From an uncultured Caulobacter sp. (GTDB lineage Bacteria; Pseudomonadota; Alphaproteobacteria; Caulobacterales; Caulobacteraceae), in contig NZ_CAMQSF010000003.1 of NCBI RefSeq assembly GCF_947036865.1, positions 176,649 to 240,648 on the forward strand: a stretch of DNA of 64,000 bases, read 5' to 3'. Numbering within the stretch: position 1 is the first letter of the stretch; every line of letters begins with the position of its first letter. This document shows positions 57,254 through 64,000 of the stretch, piece by piece. The position numbers were made by a program, and so were the translations under genes. The notes under the pieces are model-generated. The model did not search any database, had not been told where the DNA came from, and saw nothing but the letters and a program-made list of their open reading frames with translations.

Positions 57254-58360
57254 ATGGCGCTCACCTGGGGCGACGACTACCCGATCCATCAGACGCCCGA
57301 GCCGGTGGCATACGCCGGGACGGATCGGAACTTCTACGACCGCTACTTCTTCAACGGCTACGCGCCGACAGGCGACGGCGAGGACCTGTTCTTCGCGGCG
57401 GCCTTCGGGGTCTATCCGCACCTCAACATCGCCGACGCCGCCTTCTGCGTGATGAAGGACGGCAAACAGATCAATCTGCACGCCAGCCGCTGGCTGCGCC
57501 TGGAGCGGATGGACCTGCGCGTCGGGCCGATCGCGATCGAGGTGGTCGAGCCGCTCCAACGCCTCAAGCTGACCGTCGCCGCGCCGGAGCACGGCGTCGC
57601 CGCCGAAATCGTCTTCGAGGGCCGCGCCTTCCCGATCGAGGAACCGCGCTTCGTGCGCCGCAACGGCCCCCGGACCCTGCTCGACTATACGCGCCTGACG
57701 CAGAACGGACGCTATGGCGGCTGGATCGAGATCGACGGCGCCCGCACCAGCGTCGACGGCTTCGTCGGCACCCGCGACCGCTCGTGGGGCGTCCGGCCGG
57801 TCGGCGCGCGCGACTCGCAGGACCTGGCCCCGCCCGCGCCGCCGCAGTTCTTCTGGCTTTGGGCGCCGTGCAATTTCGAGGACGGGAGCCTCTTCTTCCA
57901 CACCAATGACGACGAGCACGGCCGCGCCTGGAATCGCCGGGCGCTGTGGCTCCAGGACGGCGGGCGCGAGGAGACCTTCGGGGAGTTTGGCCAATCGGCC
58001 TGCGCCATCACCTGGAAGAGCGGCACGCGCCACGCGGCCGCGGCGACCCTGGACTTCGGCCCCGACGGATCGGTGACGATCGCGCCGCAGGCCGAGTTCT
58101 TCATGCTGGGGCTCGGCTACAACCACCCCGTCTGGGGCCACGGCCTCAATCACGGCGAGATGAAGGTCGAGCGGGAGGATCTGGTTCTCGCCGAGCTCGA
58201 CCGCCGCATGCCCCATCTTCTGCATATCCAGGCGCTGAGCGACGTGACCTTCGTCGATGGCCAGGGCCGGACCCGGAAGGGCAGGGGCGTCTTCGAACAG
58301 TTGGCAATCGGGCCGCACGCGCCGTCCGGCTTCGCCTCGATCCTGGATATGGCCCCATGA
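57254..58360 (+). CDS. Lipocalin/CrtC-like beta protein, first gene of a coupled trio (368 aa)
   Basis: Cytoplasmic, no signal peptide. Mostly beta; 'DRNFYDRYFFNGYAPTGDGE' at the start, 'DGFVGTRDRSWGVRPVGARD' in the middle and 'FFWLWAPCNFEDGSLFFHTN' next are reminiscent of AttH/CrtC-type two-domain lipocalin proteins (hydratases, cyclases), which share an R-D-x-S-W-G motif. GGGAGG precedes the ATG at 57254. ATGA overlap with the kinase-like gene downstream. The substrate and reaction are unknown; a terpenoid or lipid ligand is a guess. Confidence 0.7.
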   Translation: MALTWGDDYPIHQTPEPVAYAGTDRNFYDRYFFNGYAPTGDGEDLFFAAAFGVYPHLNIADAAFCVMKDGKQINLHASRWLRLERMDLRVGPIAIEVVEPLQRLKLTVAAPEHGVAAEIVFEGRAFPIEEPRFVRRNGPRTLLDYTRLTQNGRYGGWIEIDGARTSVDGFVGTRDRSWGVRPVGARDSQDLAPPAPPQFFWLWAPCNFEDGSLFFHTNDDEHGRAWNRRALWLQDGGREETFGEFGQSACAITWKSGTRHAAAATLDFGPDGSVTIAPQAEFFMLGLGYNHPVWGHGLNHGEMKVEREDLVLAELDRRMPHLLHIQALSDVTFVDGQGRTRKGRGVFEQLAIGPHAPSGFASILDMAP

Positions 58361-59367
58361 GCCTGGCCGAACGCCTGGAGGCGTATCTGTCGCGGGTCTG
58401 GGACGCGCCGGTCACGGTCGCCGACCTGTCGCGCATCCCCGGCGGCGCCAGCCGCGAGACCTATCGGTTCTCGGCCGTGGCGAACGGCGAGGCGCGGCCG
58501 TTGATCCTGCGCCGGGACCCGCCGGGCAGCCTGATCGAGACCGACCGGAACCTTGAATACGTCGCCCTAGCCAGTTTCCACGACAAGGTTCCCGCGCCGC
58601 GTCCGGTCGCCATGGAAGCCGAAGGCGCGGAGCTGGAGCGGCCGTTCTTCATCATGGAGCGGGTCGAGGGCGGCGTGGCCGCCTCGCCGTTCACCGTGGC
58701 GCCGTACGGCGAGCACGCCCAGGCGATCGGGGAAGGTTTCTTCTCGATCCTGGGGACCATCGCCGCCGCCGATCCCGCGACCCTGCCGCTGGCCAAGGTC
58801 GCCGAGGCGCCGGCGCGGGACGATTGCTGGCGGGTGGCGCTCGATCACTGGGCCGGCGTGATCGACGCCGACGAGCAGCATCCGCAGCCGATCGTCCGCG
58901 CCGCCATCCGCGCCCTTCGGCGCAAGCCGCCGCCGGCGGCCACGGCGGTGCGGGTGGTCCATGGCGACTATCGCACCGGCAACTTCCTGCACGACGGCGC
59001 GGGCAAGATCCTGGCGGTGCTCGACTGGGAGATGGTTCACCTGGGCGATCCCCTGGAGGACGTGGCCTGGGCCATCGACCCGCTGTGGGGCCATTTCGAC
59101 GCCGGCAAGGTCGCCGGCATGCTGCCGCGCGTCGACGCCCTGGCCATCTGGTCGCGGGCCAGCGGCCTGCCCATCGACGAGACGGCGCTGGCGTGGTGGT
59201 CGCTGTTCGCCGCGGTCAAGGGCCAGGCCATCTGGACCTCGGCGGCCAAGGAATATCGCGACGGCGGGTTCAAGGATCCGGTGCTGGCGATCTCCGGCTG
59301 GTACACCGCCCGGCGCCACGACGAGATCCTGGCCGCCGCCCTGATGCGCCTGGAGGGCCTGTCATGA
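58357..59367 (+). CDS. APH-family phosphotransferase (336 aa)
   Basis: Aminoglycoside-phosphotransferase/choline-kinase fold, likely cytoplasmic small-molecule kinase. 'LSRIPGGASRETYRFSAV' is the nucleotide-binding loop, PLILRRDPPGSLIETDRNLE carries the ATP Lys-equivalent region, VVHGDYRTGNFLHD the catalytic loop (Asp then Asn) and 'AVLDWEMVHLGDPLEDVAW' the metal-binding loop. Similar to the acyl-CoA-dehydrogenase-linked 'phosphotransferase family' proteins. Overlaps both neighbours by 4 bases, so tightly coupled in translation. Confidence 0.85.
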   Translation: MSLAERLEAYLSRVWDAPVTVADLSRIPGGASRETYRFSAVANGEARPLILRRDPPGSLIETDRNLEYVALASFHDKVPAPRPVAMEAEGAELERPFFIMERVEGGVAASPFTVAPYGEHAQAIGEGFFSILGTIAAADPATLPLAKVAEAPARDDCWRVALDHWAGVIDADEQHPQPIVRAAIRALRRKPPPAATAVRVVHGDYRTGNFLHDGAGKILAVLDWEMVHLGDPLEDVAWAIDPLWGHFDAGKVAGMLPRVDALAIWSRASGLPIDETALAWWSLFAAVKGQAIWTSAAKEYRDGGFKDPVLAISGWYTARRHDEILAAALMRLEGLS

Positions 59368-59789
59368 CGCCCAGCCTGCCCGACATCCTGGTCGGCAACT
59401 TCCTGTGCATGGCCGATCCCGGGCCGCCGGAGCAGCAGGGCGAGTTCATGGCCGGCAAGGTCGGCGTCGTCGCCCTGCTGTCCCTGCTGGCGGCGCAGGA
59501 GGCCGAGCGCGGCGCGGCGGCGCGAGCGGCGGAAAACGCGGCGATCCGGGCGATATTGGACGAGGCGGCGGGGGACTACGGCATCTCCGCCGGAGATATT
59601 CCGTCAACGGATGATATGGCCCTGGCCGCGCTGGATCTGGTCAACGCCGCGCTTCGCCGGGCGCTGATCGGCTTGCACGAAGCGGTGGAGGCGCGCGGCG
59701 ACACGGCGCGCCATCACGCGATCCTGCGGCTCTATGCGCGGATGGCGGATCTGCGGCGGCTGGACATGCCGCCGCTGCCGGGGCGCTGA
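59364..59789 (+). CDS. Uncharacterised helical protein, third gene of the trio (141 aa)
   Basis: Not recognised. Start MTPSLPDILVGNFLCMADPG, then 'AGKVGVVALLSLLAAQEAER' and long Ala/Arg/Glu helices ('ALLDLVNAALRRALIGLHEA'-like stretches). Soluble. Coupled by a 4-base overlap to the kinase gene, implying a common job; similar small helical partners are sometimes structural subunits of kinase complexes, but nothing here proves it. Confidence 0.65.
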   Translation: MTPSLPDILVGNFLCMADPGPPEQQGEFMAGKVGVVALLSLLAAQEAERGAAARAAENAAIRAILDEAAGDYGISAGDIPSTDDMALAALDLVNAALRRALIGLHEAVEARGDTARHHAILRLYARMADLRRLDMPPLPGR

Positions 59790-59806
59790 CCGCGCGCGTC
59801 GCGGGC

Positions 59807-60538
59807 CTACCGATGCTTGGCGTGCTTGGCCAGTTCGTCGGGCTTGATGTCGAGCGGGGCGGGGGCGGCGGCGTTGTAGGCGGCCGTCTGGTTCAGGTCC
59901 ATCACCACGCTGCGGTGGCCCTGCCAGATCATGTGCAGCGCGACATAGAGCACGATCGCCAGGCCGACGAACCCGATCCAGCGATGCCGGTGCAGCAGGC
60001 TGGCGATGGCGCTGGCGGCCAGGCCCATCAGCAGGATCGACAGCAGGAGACCGAAGATCAGGACCGCCGGGTGCTCGCGCGCCGCGCCGGCCACCGCCAG
60101 CACGTTGTCGAGCGACATCGAGACGTCGGCGATCAGCACCTGCAGGAAGGCTTGGCGGAAGGTCTTGGGCTGACGGGCCGGGGCCTCGGAGCCGCTCAGC
60201 GTCGCGGCGGCCTGGGCGTCGTCATGGGCGGCCTGCTCGCGCAGTTCGCGCCACATCTTCCAGCACACCCACAGCAGCAGGAAGCCGCCGGCCAGCAGCA
60301 GGCCGATGACCCCGAGCAGCCAGGTGGTGATCAGGGCGAAGCTGATGCGCAGCACCACGGCCGCGCCCAGGCCATAGAGGATGACCTTGCGCCGGTCCTT
60401 GGCGGGGAGGCCGCCAGCGGCCAGGCCGACGGCGACCGCGTTGTCGCCCGCCAGGACGAGATCGATCATCAGGACCTGCAGCAGGGCCGTCAGAGGCCCC
60501 TGCAGGCCGCCGAGCTGGGCCGTCAGCGTTTCAAACAT
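59807..60538 (-). CDS. TerC-family integral membrane protein (243 aa)
   Basis: Seven-helix membrane protein of the TerC/YjbE group. The two diagnostic motifs are present: 'LVLAGDNAVAVGLAAGGLP' in helix 1-2 and 'VSMSLDNVLAVAGAAREHP' in the second half, each with the GDN/SLDN Asp-Asn pair linked to metal-ion export in characterised homologues. An His/Asp-containing loop lies between. Lys/His-rich C-terminus (KHAKHR). Upstream minus-strand neighbour is the His-rich protein; the terminator at 60610 separates them. Confidence 0.88.
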   Translation of the reverse strand: MFETLTAQLGGLQGPLTALLQVLMIDLVLAGDNAVAVGLAAGGLPAKDRRKVILYGLGAAVVLRISFALITTWLLGVIGLLLAGGFLLLWVCWKMWRELREQAAHDDAQAAATLSGSEAPARQPKTFRQAFLQVLIADVSMSLDNVLAVAGAAREHPAVLIFGLLLSILLMGLAASAIASLLHRHRWIGFVGLAIVLYVALHMIWQGHRSVVMDLNQTAAYNAAAPAPLDIKPDELAKHAKHR

Positions 60539-60600
60539 GCATCCTCAATGCGGTGCCGCGCGCGGGGATGCAAGGCGCAAAAGACCGGCCGCCGATCCGA

Positions 60601-60635
60601 ACACAAAAACGCCCCGGACCATCGGGTCCGGGGCG
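60601..60635 (-). terminator. Intrinsic terminator after the His-rich gene
   Basis: Perfect 11-bp stem, CGCCCCGGACC (60610-60620) and GGTCCGGGGCG (60625-60635), 4-base loop. On the minus strand it is followed by TTTTTGTGT. It ends the His-rich transcript about 13 bases after the stop codon. Confidence 0.9.
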
Positions 60636-60647
60636 CTCCAGCGACGC

Positions 60648-62525
60648 TTAGTGCGCGTGCTCCAGTTCCTTGGCGTGCGCGTCATGGCCTGGCGCGTCGT
60701 GATGATCGCCATGCCCGTCCCCGCCGTGGTGGTCGTCATGGGCGGCATGGCCGTCGGCTCCATGACCCGCTTCGGCGTGTCCGTGATCCGCGTGGGCGTG
60801 ATCATCGTGGCCGTGATCGTCGTGGCTGGCGGGCTGGACCGAAGCCGCGGCGACCATCGGATTCACATAGCTGACGTGCTCGGCCGGCGCGTGCGGTTCG
60901 GGGTGAGCGTCGGCGTGGGCGTCGTGACCGTGGTGGTCGTCGTGCCCTTGGCCGTCATGTCCATGGCCGTCATGTCCATGGTCGTCGTGTCCGTGGGCGT
61001 CATGGCCATGATCGTCGTGAGCGGCGTGACCGTGGTCGTCGTGCCCATGGCCGTGATCGTCATGGTGCGAGACGGCCGAGGCGACCGCCGCGCCCGCCGC
61101 GGCGCCGCCGGCGGCGGCCAGGAACGGGTTCACATAGGACGGCTGGGCCGGAGCGAACGGTTGCGCGGGGGCCGAGACATGGGTCGAGGCCGGCGCCTGC
61201 TGCTCGTGCTCGAACTCCATCTCGTTGCGGCCGTAGTCGGTGAGCGTGCGATACTTGCGCTGGCGCTCGGCCCGCTGGCGGGCGGCCGAGGCGCTGCGCG
61301 AGACGCCGACCAGGATGATCAGGGCCAGCAGCACCAGGGCCACGCCAAGCGCGGTCTTGACCGGCACCGCGCCGACGCCCGGCAGCGACAGGCTGCCGTC
61401 CAGCACGCCCAGGTCCAGGCCGCCGACGCTCTTCTTGGCCTTCTCCGGCAGGGCGGCGACACGCTTGCTGATCTCACCCAGCGAGAAGCCCTGCGGCGTC
61501 TTCCCGCCGTTCAGCTCCAGGCCGAACTGCGACTTGAGCTGGCCCTTGGCGTCCGGACCCGGCTTGACCTGCCAGGCGAAGGTGGTCGGCTCGCCGGGCT
61601 TGACGACGGCGGTCTGACGACCGTTCGGCGTGACTTCATAGCCTTCGCCCGACAGCTCCGCATAGGCGTTGGTCTTCTTGGCGGCCTTGCCGAGACCCAG
61701 CTTGGCGGCTTCCTTCTGGATCAGATCGCCCAGGGTGGCCGGCAGCGACAGGGTGACCTGGCCGGGCTGGTTCTTGGCGAGGCTTTCGCCGGCGGCGAGC
61801 ACCGCGCCGCTGGTGGCGGCGGGCGCGACGGCGGCCTGCAGCGATTCCAGCTTGGTCGCGGGCTTGGGGGGAGCCACGGGCGCGACCGGTTTGGCGGCCG
61901 CGACGACGGGCGGCTTTTCGAGCGGCGCGGCGGGCTGGGCCGGCGTCGCGGCCTTCACGGGCGCGGGCGGCGGGGCGACCGTCTTGGTCGCCACCGGCTT
62001 GACCGGCGCGGGCTTGGCCGTCGCGACGGCGGCGGGCTTGGCCGCCGGAGCGGGCGCAGGCTTGGCCGCCGGACCCGAGGGCGCGGCCGTCGTCAGCGTG
62101 GCGTGGACGCGGTGAGGCTGGGCGGGCGCGGCGACATGGCGCGTGACCTTGGGATTGGCGATCGGCCGCATTGCCGTGACCAGCGTGCCGTCCGGACGGC
62201 GCCAGGTCTTCAGATGCGAATTGCTGGAGGGCGGCAGCGGCCGCGAGGCCGAGTCGGCCTGAGCCTGAGCCTGCGCCTGGCCCGCGGCGGCGGTCGTCGC
62301 GGGACCGCCCAGCAGGCCGTTCTCGGCCTGGCTGGCGCTCGGCGGCGGCGGAGCGCCCATCAGTTCGGGCGTGCTGGCGCTGGCGCGATGCTCGGGCGGC
62401 GGCGGCGCGGAGGCGTTCGACTGATCGCCGGCGCTGCAGCCCGCCAGGGCCAGGACACCGACCGCCGACGTCGTCAAGGCGGCCAAGCGTACTTTACGTC
62501 CAAACATCGGGTCCCCCGATCCCAT
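60648..62525 (-). CDS. Membrane/lipoprotein with very His-rich C-terminal region (625 aa)
   Basis: No known family recognised. N-terminal hydrophobic segment ends in a lipobox, LALAGC (Cys30). An Ala/Pro/Lys-rich region follows (about 40-260), then a folded-looking part ('LSLPATLGDLIQKEAAKLGL', 'TTFAWQVKPGPDAKGQLKSQ'), and a membrane helix at about 385-405 (TALGVALVLLALIILVGV) with Arg/Lys after it. The last 140 residues hold about 43 His in HDDHGH-type units, in two blocks each introduced by SYVNP. Start at 62525 has GGAGG 8 bases upstream; 62507 is an alternative. Metal binding is likely; topology would put the His region in the cytoplasm. Confidence 0.75.
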   Translation of the reverse strand: MGSGDPMFGRKVRLAALTTSAVGVLALAGCSAGDQSNASAPPPPEHRASASTPELMGAPPPPSASQAENGLLGGPATTAAAGQAQAQAQADSASRPLPPSSNSHLKTWRRPDGTLVTAMRPIANPKVTRHVAAPAQPHRVHATLTTAAPSGPAAKPAPAPAAKPAAVATAKPAPVKPVATKTVAPPPAPVKAATPAQPAAPLEKPPVVAAAKPVAPVAPPKPATKLESLQAAVAPAATSGAVLAAGESLAKNQPGQVTLSLPATLGDLIQKEAAKLGLGKAAKKTNAYAELSGEGYEVTPNGRQTAVVKPGEPTTFAWQVKPGPDAKGQLKSQFGLELNGGKTPQGFSLGEISKRVAALPEKAKKSVGGLDLGVLDGSLSLPGVGAVPVKTALGVALVLLALIILVGVSRSASAARQRAERQRKYRTLTDYGRNEMEFEHEQQAPASTHVSAPAQPFAPAQPSYVNPFLAAAGGAAAGAAVASAVSHHDDHGHGHDDHGHAAHDDHGHDAHGHDDHGHDGHGHDGQGHDDHHGHDAHADAHPEPHAPAEHVSYVNPMVAAASVQPASHDDHGHDDHAHADHGHAEAGHGADGHAAHDDHHGGDGHGDHHDAPGHDAHAKELEHAH

Positions 62526-62616
62526 GTCACATTCCTCCCCGAGCGGACGCGCTCGCGGACCATTGTTCGCGAGAAGAGCACGAGCTTGCGACGAAATCAA
62601 AACGGTTAAGAGAGAT

Positions 62617-63453
62617 TTACGAAGTCATTTCGTCCTTCGCGCGAACTTTCGAGGCCTCATAGAGCGCGATGGCCGCGGCCGCGGAGACATTTAGGCTCTC
62701 GAAGCCGCCGGGCATCGGGATCTTTCCCAAGGCGTCACAATGCTCCGCGACCAATCGACGAACGCCTTCACCCTCCGAACCCAGAACAAGTACTGTCGGC
62801 TGGCCGTCGAGCACATTTTCGAGACTTTGTTCGGCTTCGCCGGCCAGGGCCACCGCGCGCCACCCCAGGTCCGCCAGTTCCTCGAGCGCTCGGGAGAGAT
62901 TGACAACCCTGGCGTGAGGAATCTTGTCGACGGCGCCGACGGCCGTCTTGGCCAGCACGCCCGACAGGGCAGGGGCGTGGCGGTCCTGCAGAATCGCGCC
63001 CCGCGCCCCGAAGGCGGCGGCCGAGCGGAAGATGGCGCCGATGTTCTGCGGGTCGGTGATCTGGTCGAGCATGACCAGCAAGCCCTCCGCCGGCGTCCCC
63101 ATCTCGGCCAGGGTCATGGCTTCGGGCTCGTCGACGCGGAGCGCCAAGCCCTGGTGGACGGCGCCTTGCGGCAGATGCTTGGCGATCTCCTGGCCCTCCA
63201 TCACCTGCAGGCAGGGAAGCTTCTGAACCTCGGGCGCGAGTCGCTTGGCGCGATCCGGCGTGGCCAGCAGGCGCTTGGGCGCGGGTCGGCGCGGGTTGGA
63301 AAGGGCGGCCTCGACGGCGTGCGTGCCCCAAATCCAGTCCTTGGCGTCGCCCTGTCCTCGGGAAAAGTCGTTCTGTTTCCGGGGCTTGGAACGAAAATCA
63401 CGTCCTTGGGCTGAAGGGCGTTTCCGGTCGTTGCGTTCGGAATGAGAGGACAC
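62617..63453 (-). CDS. rlmB: 23S rRNA 2'-O-ribose methyltransferase, TrmH/RlmB family (278 aa)
   Basis: SpoU/TrmH methyltransferase, probably acting on G2251 of 23S rRNA. After a basic, disordered N-terminus, 'WIWGTHAVEAALSNPRRPAP' begins the substrate-binding domain. SPOUT motifs: VMLDQITDPQNIGAIFRSAA (motif 1, catalytic Arg), VLVLGSEGEGVRRLV (motif 2) and 'IPMPGGFESLNVSAAAAIAL' (motif 3, trefoil knot). GTG at 63453 is used; a TTG ten codons upstream is possible. Divergent from the tRNA-tuf unit. Confidence 0.94.
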   Translation of the reverse strand: MSSHSERNDRKRPSAQGRDFRSKPRKQNDFSRGQGDAKDWIWGTHAVEAALSNPRRPAPKRLLATPDRAKRLAPEVQKLPCLQVMEGQEIAKHLPQGAVHQGLALRVDEPEAMTLAEMGTPAEGLLVMLDQITDPQNIGAIFRSAAAFGARGAILQDRHAPALSGVLAKTAVGAVDKIPHARVVNLSRALEELADLGWRAVALAGEAEQSLENVLDGQPTVLVLGSEGEGVRRLVAEHCDALGKIPMPGGFESLNVSAAAAIALYEASKVRAKDEMTS

Positions 63454-63627
63454 TATAAGACGCGCTCCGATTTGGGGCCCCAAGGGTTTCTCGGCCGGCC
63501 GGCGCTGCTCTTAGCATCGTCCGTCACCGGCCAAAGAAGCTTTTGTTCCACTTCGAGGTCCGACGGCTTGCCGTGGGTCGTCGAAACGGATAAAGGCCGC
63601 CGGCTTCGGAACTCGCATCGCGTGCTT

Positions 63628-63713
63628 GGGGGAATGTCCCGAGCGGCAAAGGGGGGGGACTGTAAATCCCCTGGCGTAAGCCTTCGTAGGTTCGAGTCCT
63701 ACTTCCCCCACCA
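63628..63713 (+). tRNA. tRNA-Tyr (anticodon GTA)
   Basis: Acceptor GGGGGAA (63628-63634) pairs with TTCCCCC (63703-63709), with encoded CCA at 63711-63713. The anticodon loop reads CTGTAAA (GTA). The long variable arm and the T arm with GGTTCGAGTCC are as expected for a class II tRNA. Total 86 bases. Confidence 0.97.
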
Positions 63714-63818
63714 TGCGCGCGATGAGTTCCGGAAGGCAGCGCCTTTAAAAGCAGGGGCGTCCCAGAGCCGAAAACCGGGAGCCGATCGCGACCCCGCTAG
63801 CCCCACATGGGTGATTGG

Positions 63819-63892
63819 GCGGGTATAGCACAATGGTAGTGCAGCAGCCTTCCAAGCTGAGGATGCGGGTTCGATTCCCGCTACCCGCTCCA
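63819..63892 (+). tRNA. tRNA-Gly (anticodon TCC)
   Basis: Acceptor GCGGGTA (63819-63825) pairs with TACCCGC (63882-63888); CCA encoded at 63890-63892. The D arm has AATGGTAG, the anticodon loop CTTCCAA (TCC), and the T arm GGGTTCGATTCCC. 74 bases. Likely co-transcribed with tRNA-Tyr and tuf. Confidence 0.97.
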
Positions 63893-63946
63893 GCTCCCCG
63901 AGAGTTAAACCCAACAACCCAGCCGCCGGCGCGAAGGTAAGAGACG

Positions 63947-64000
63947 ATGGCCAAGGAAAAGTTCGAACGCACTAAGCCGCACTGCAACATCGGCACCATT
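63947..64000 (+). CDS. tuf: Elongation factor Tu, N-terminal fragment
   Basis: The first 18 codons, MAKEKFERTKPHCNIGTI, are the invariant start of EF-Tu, the GTPase that delivers aminoacyl-tRNA to the ribosome; the P-loop (GHVDHGKT) would follow immediately beyond the window edge. Cut by the right window end. Preceded by tRNA-Tyr and tRNA-Gly, the usual arrangement in alphaproteobacteria. Confidence 0.97.
   Translation, partial: MAKEKFERTKPHCNIGTI

Noticed and set aside
60381..62609. Val/Met-rich 742-codon frame opposite the His-rich gene
   Set aside because: It is the reverse complement of the repeated HD/HG codons (GTG, ATG, GTC) and has no independent support. The minus strand has a good Shine-Dalgarno, a lipobox and a terminator.

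Overview
The window is a high-GC, densely packed chromosomal segment from an alphaproteobacterium, almost certainly a Caulobacter close to C. crescentus/vibrioides/segnis. The support is gene content and order: tatABC-serS-surE-pcm-dipM, yajC-secD-secF followed by an Mth938-like gene and a squalene/phytoene-synthase-like gene, lpxC-bamD-recN-ligA, the complete mreBCD-mrdA-rodA cluster, and the tRNA-Tyr/tRNA-Gly/tuf junction. Strong third-position GC creates many long shadow frames, which are left out. No insertion sequence, prophage, integrase, CRISPR array or rRNA was seen.

Layout. 1-6.6 kb: end of coaD, a small conserved gene, the Tat translocase operon, a periplasmic protein with a tandem duplication, then serS, surE and pcm. 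6.7-14.6 kb: a DipM-like LysM/LytM division factor, a DUF815 ATPase, the YajC/SecD/SecF auxiliary secretion complex with an Mth938-like gene, a PuuD-like membrane protein and an NDUFAF6-like protein. 14.7-25 kb: a secreted S9 peptidase, lpxC, bamD, recN, an acyltransferase, ligA and a DUF2147 gene. 25-37 kb: pepP, a compositionally odd small gene, prmA, a GH115 alpha-glucuronidase, a UvrD/PcrA helicase, and a run of small membrane or RHH/DUF proteins, a PmoA-like protein and a GST. 37-46 kb: an aminotransferase, an orphan ParA, a VTT membrane protein, a divergent TetR/alkylsulfatase pair with a clear operator, leuA with a Leu-rich leader peptide, and a DMT transporter. 47-53 kb: the elongasome cluster mreB-mreC-mreD-mrdA-rodA. 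53-64 kb: two alpha/beta hydrolases, a Bcr/CflA efflux pump, DUF423, a translationally coupled three-gene unit (lipocalin-like protein, APH-like kinase, unknown protein), a TerC protein, a very His-rich membrane/lipoprotein, rlmB, two tRNAs and the start of tuf.

Functionally the window is mostly envelope biogenesis: Tat and Sec export, LPS (LpxC), outer-membrane assembly (BamD), peptidoglycan elongation (Mre/PBP2/RodA) and division (DipM). DNA repair (RecN, LigA, UvrD) and translation genes are mixed in. The intergenic gaps hold nine paired, inverted palindromic elements (REPIN-like) in at least five sequence families, seven of them between convergent genes. One appears to supply the surE ribosome-binding site and another runs into the coding end of an acyltransferase gene.

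The best candidates for new biology are the 57.2-59.8 kb three-gene unit, the His-rich protein at 60.6-62.5 kb, the leuA leader and the REPIN-like elements. All functional calls rest on reading the sequence; no database search was run.
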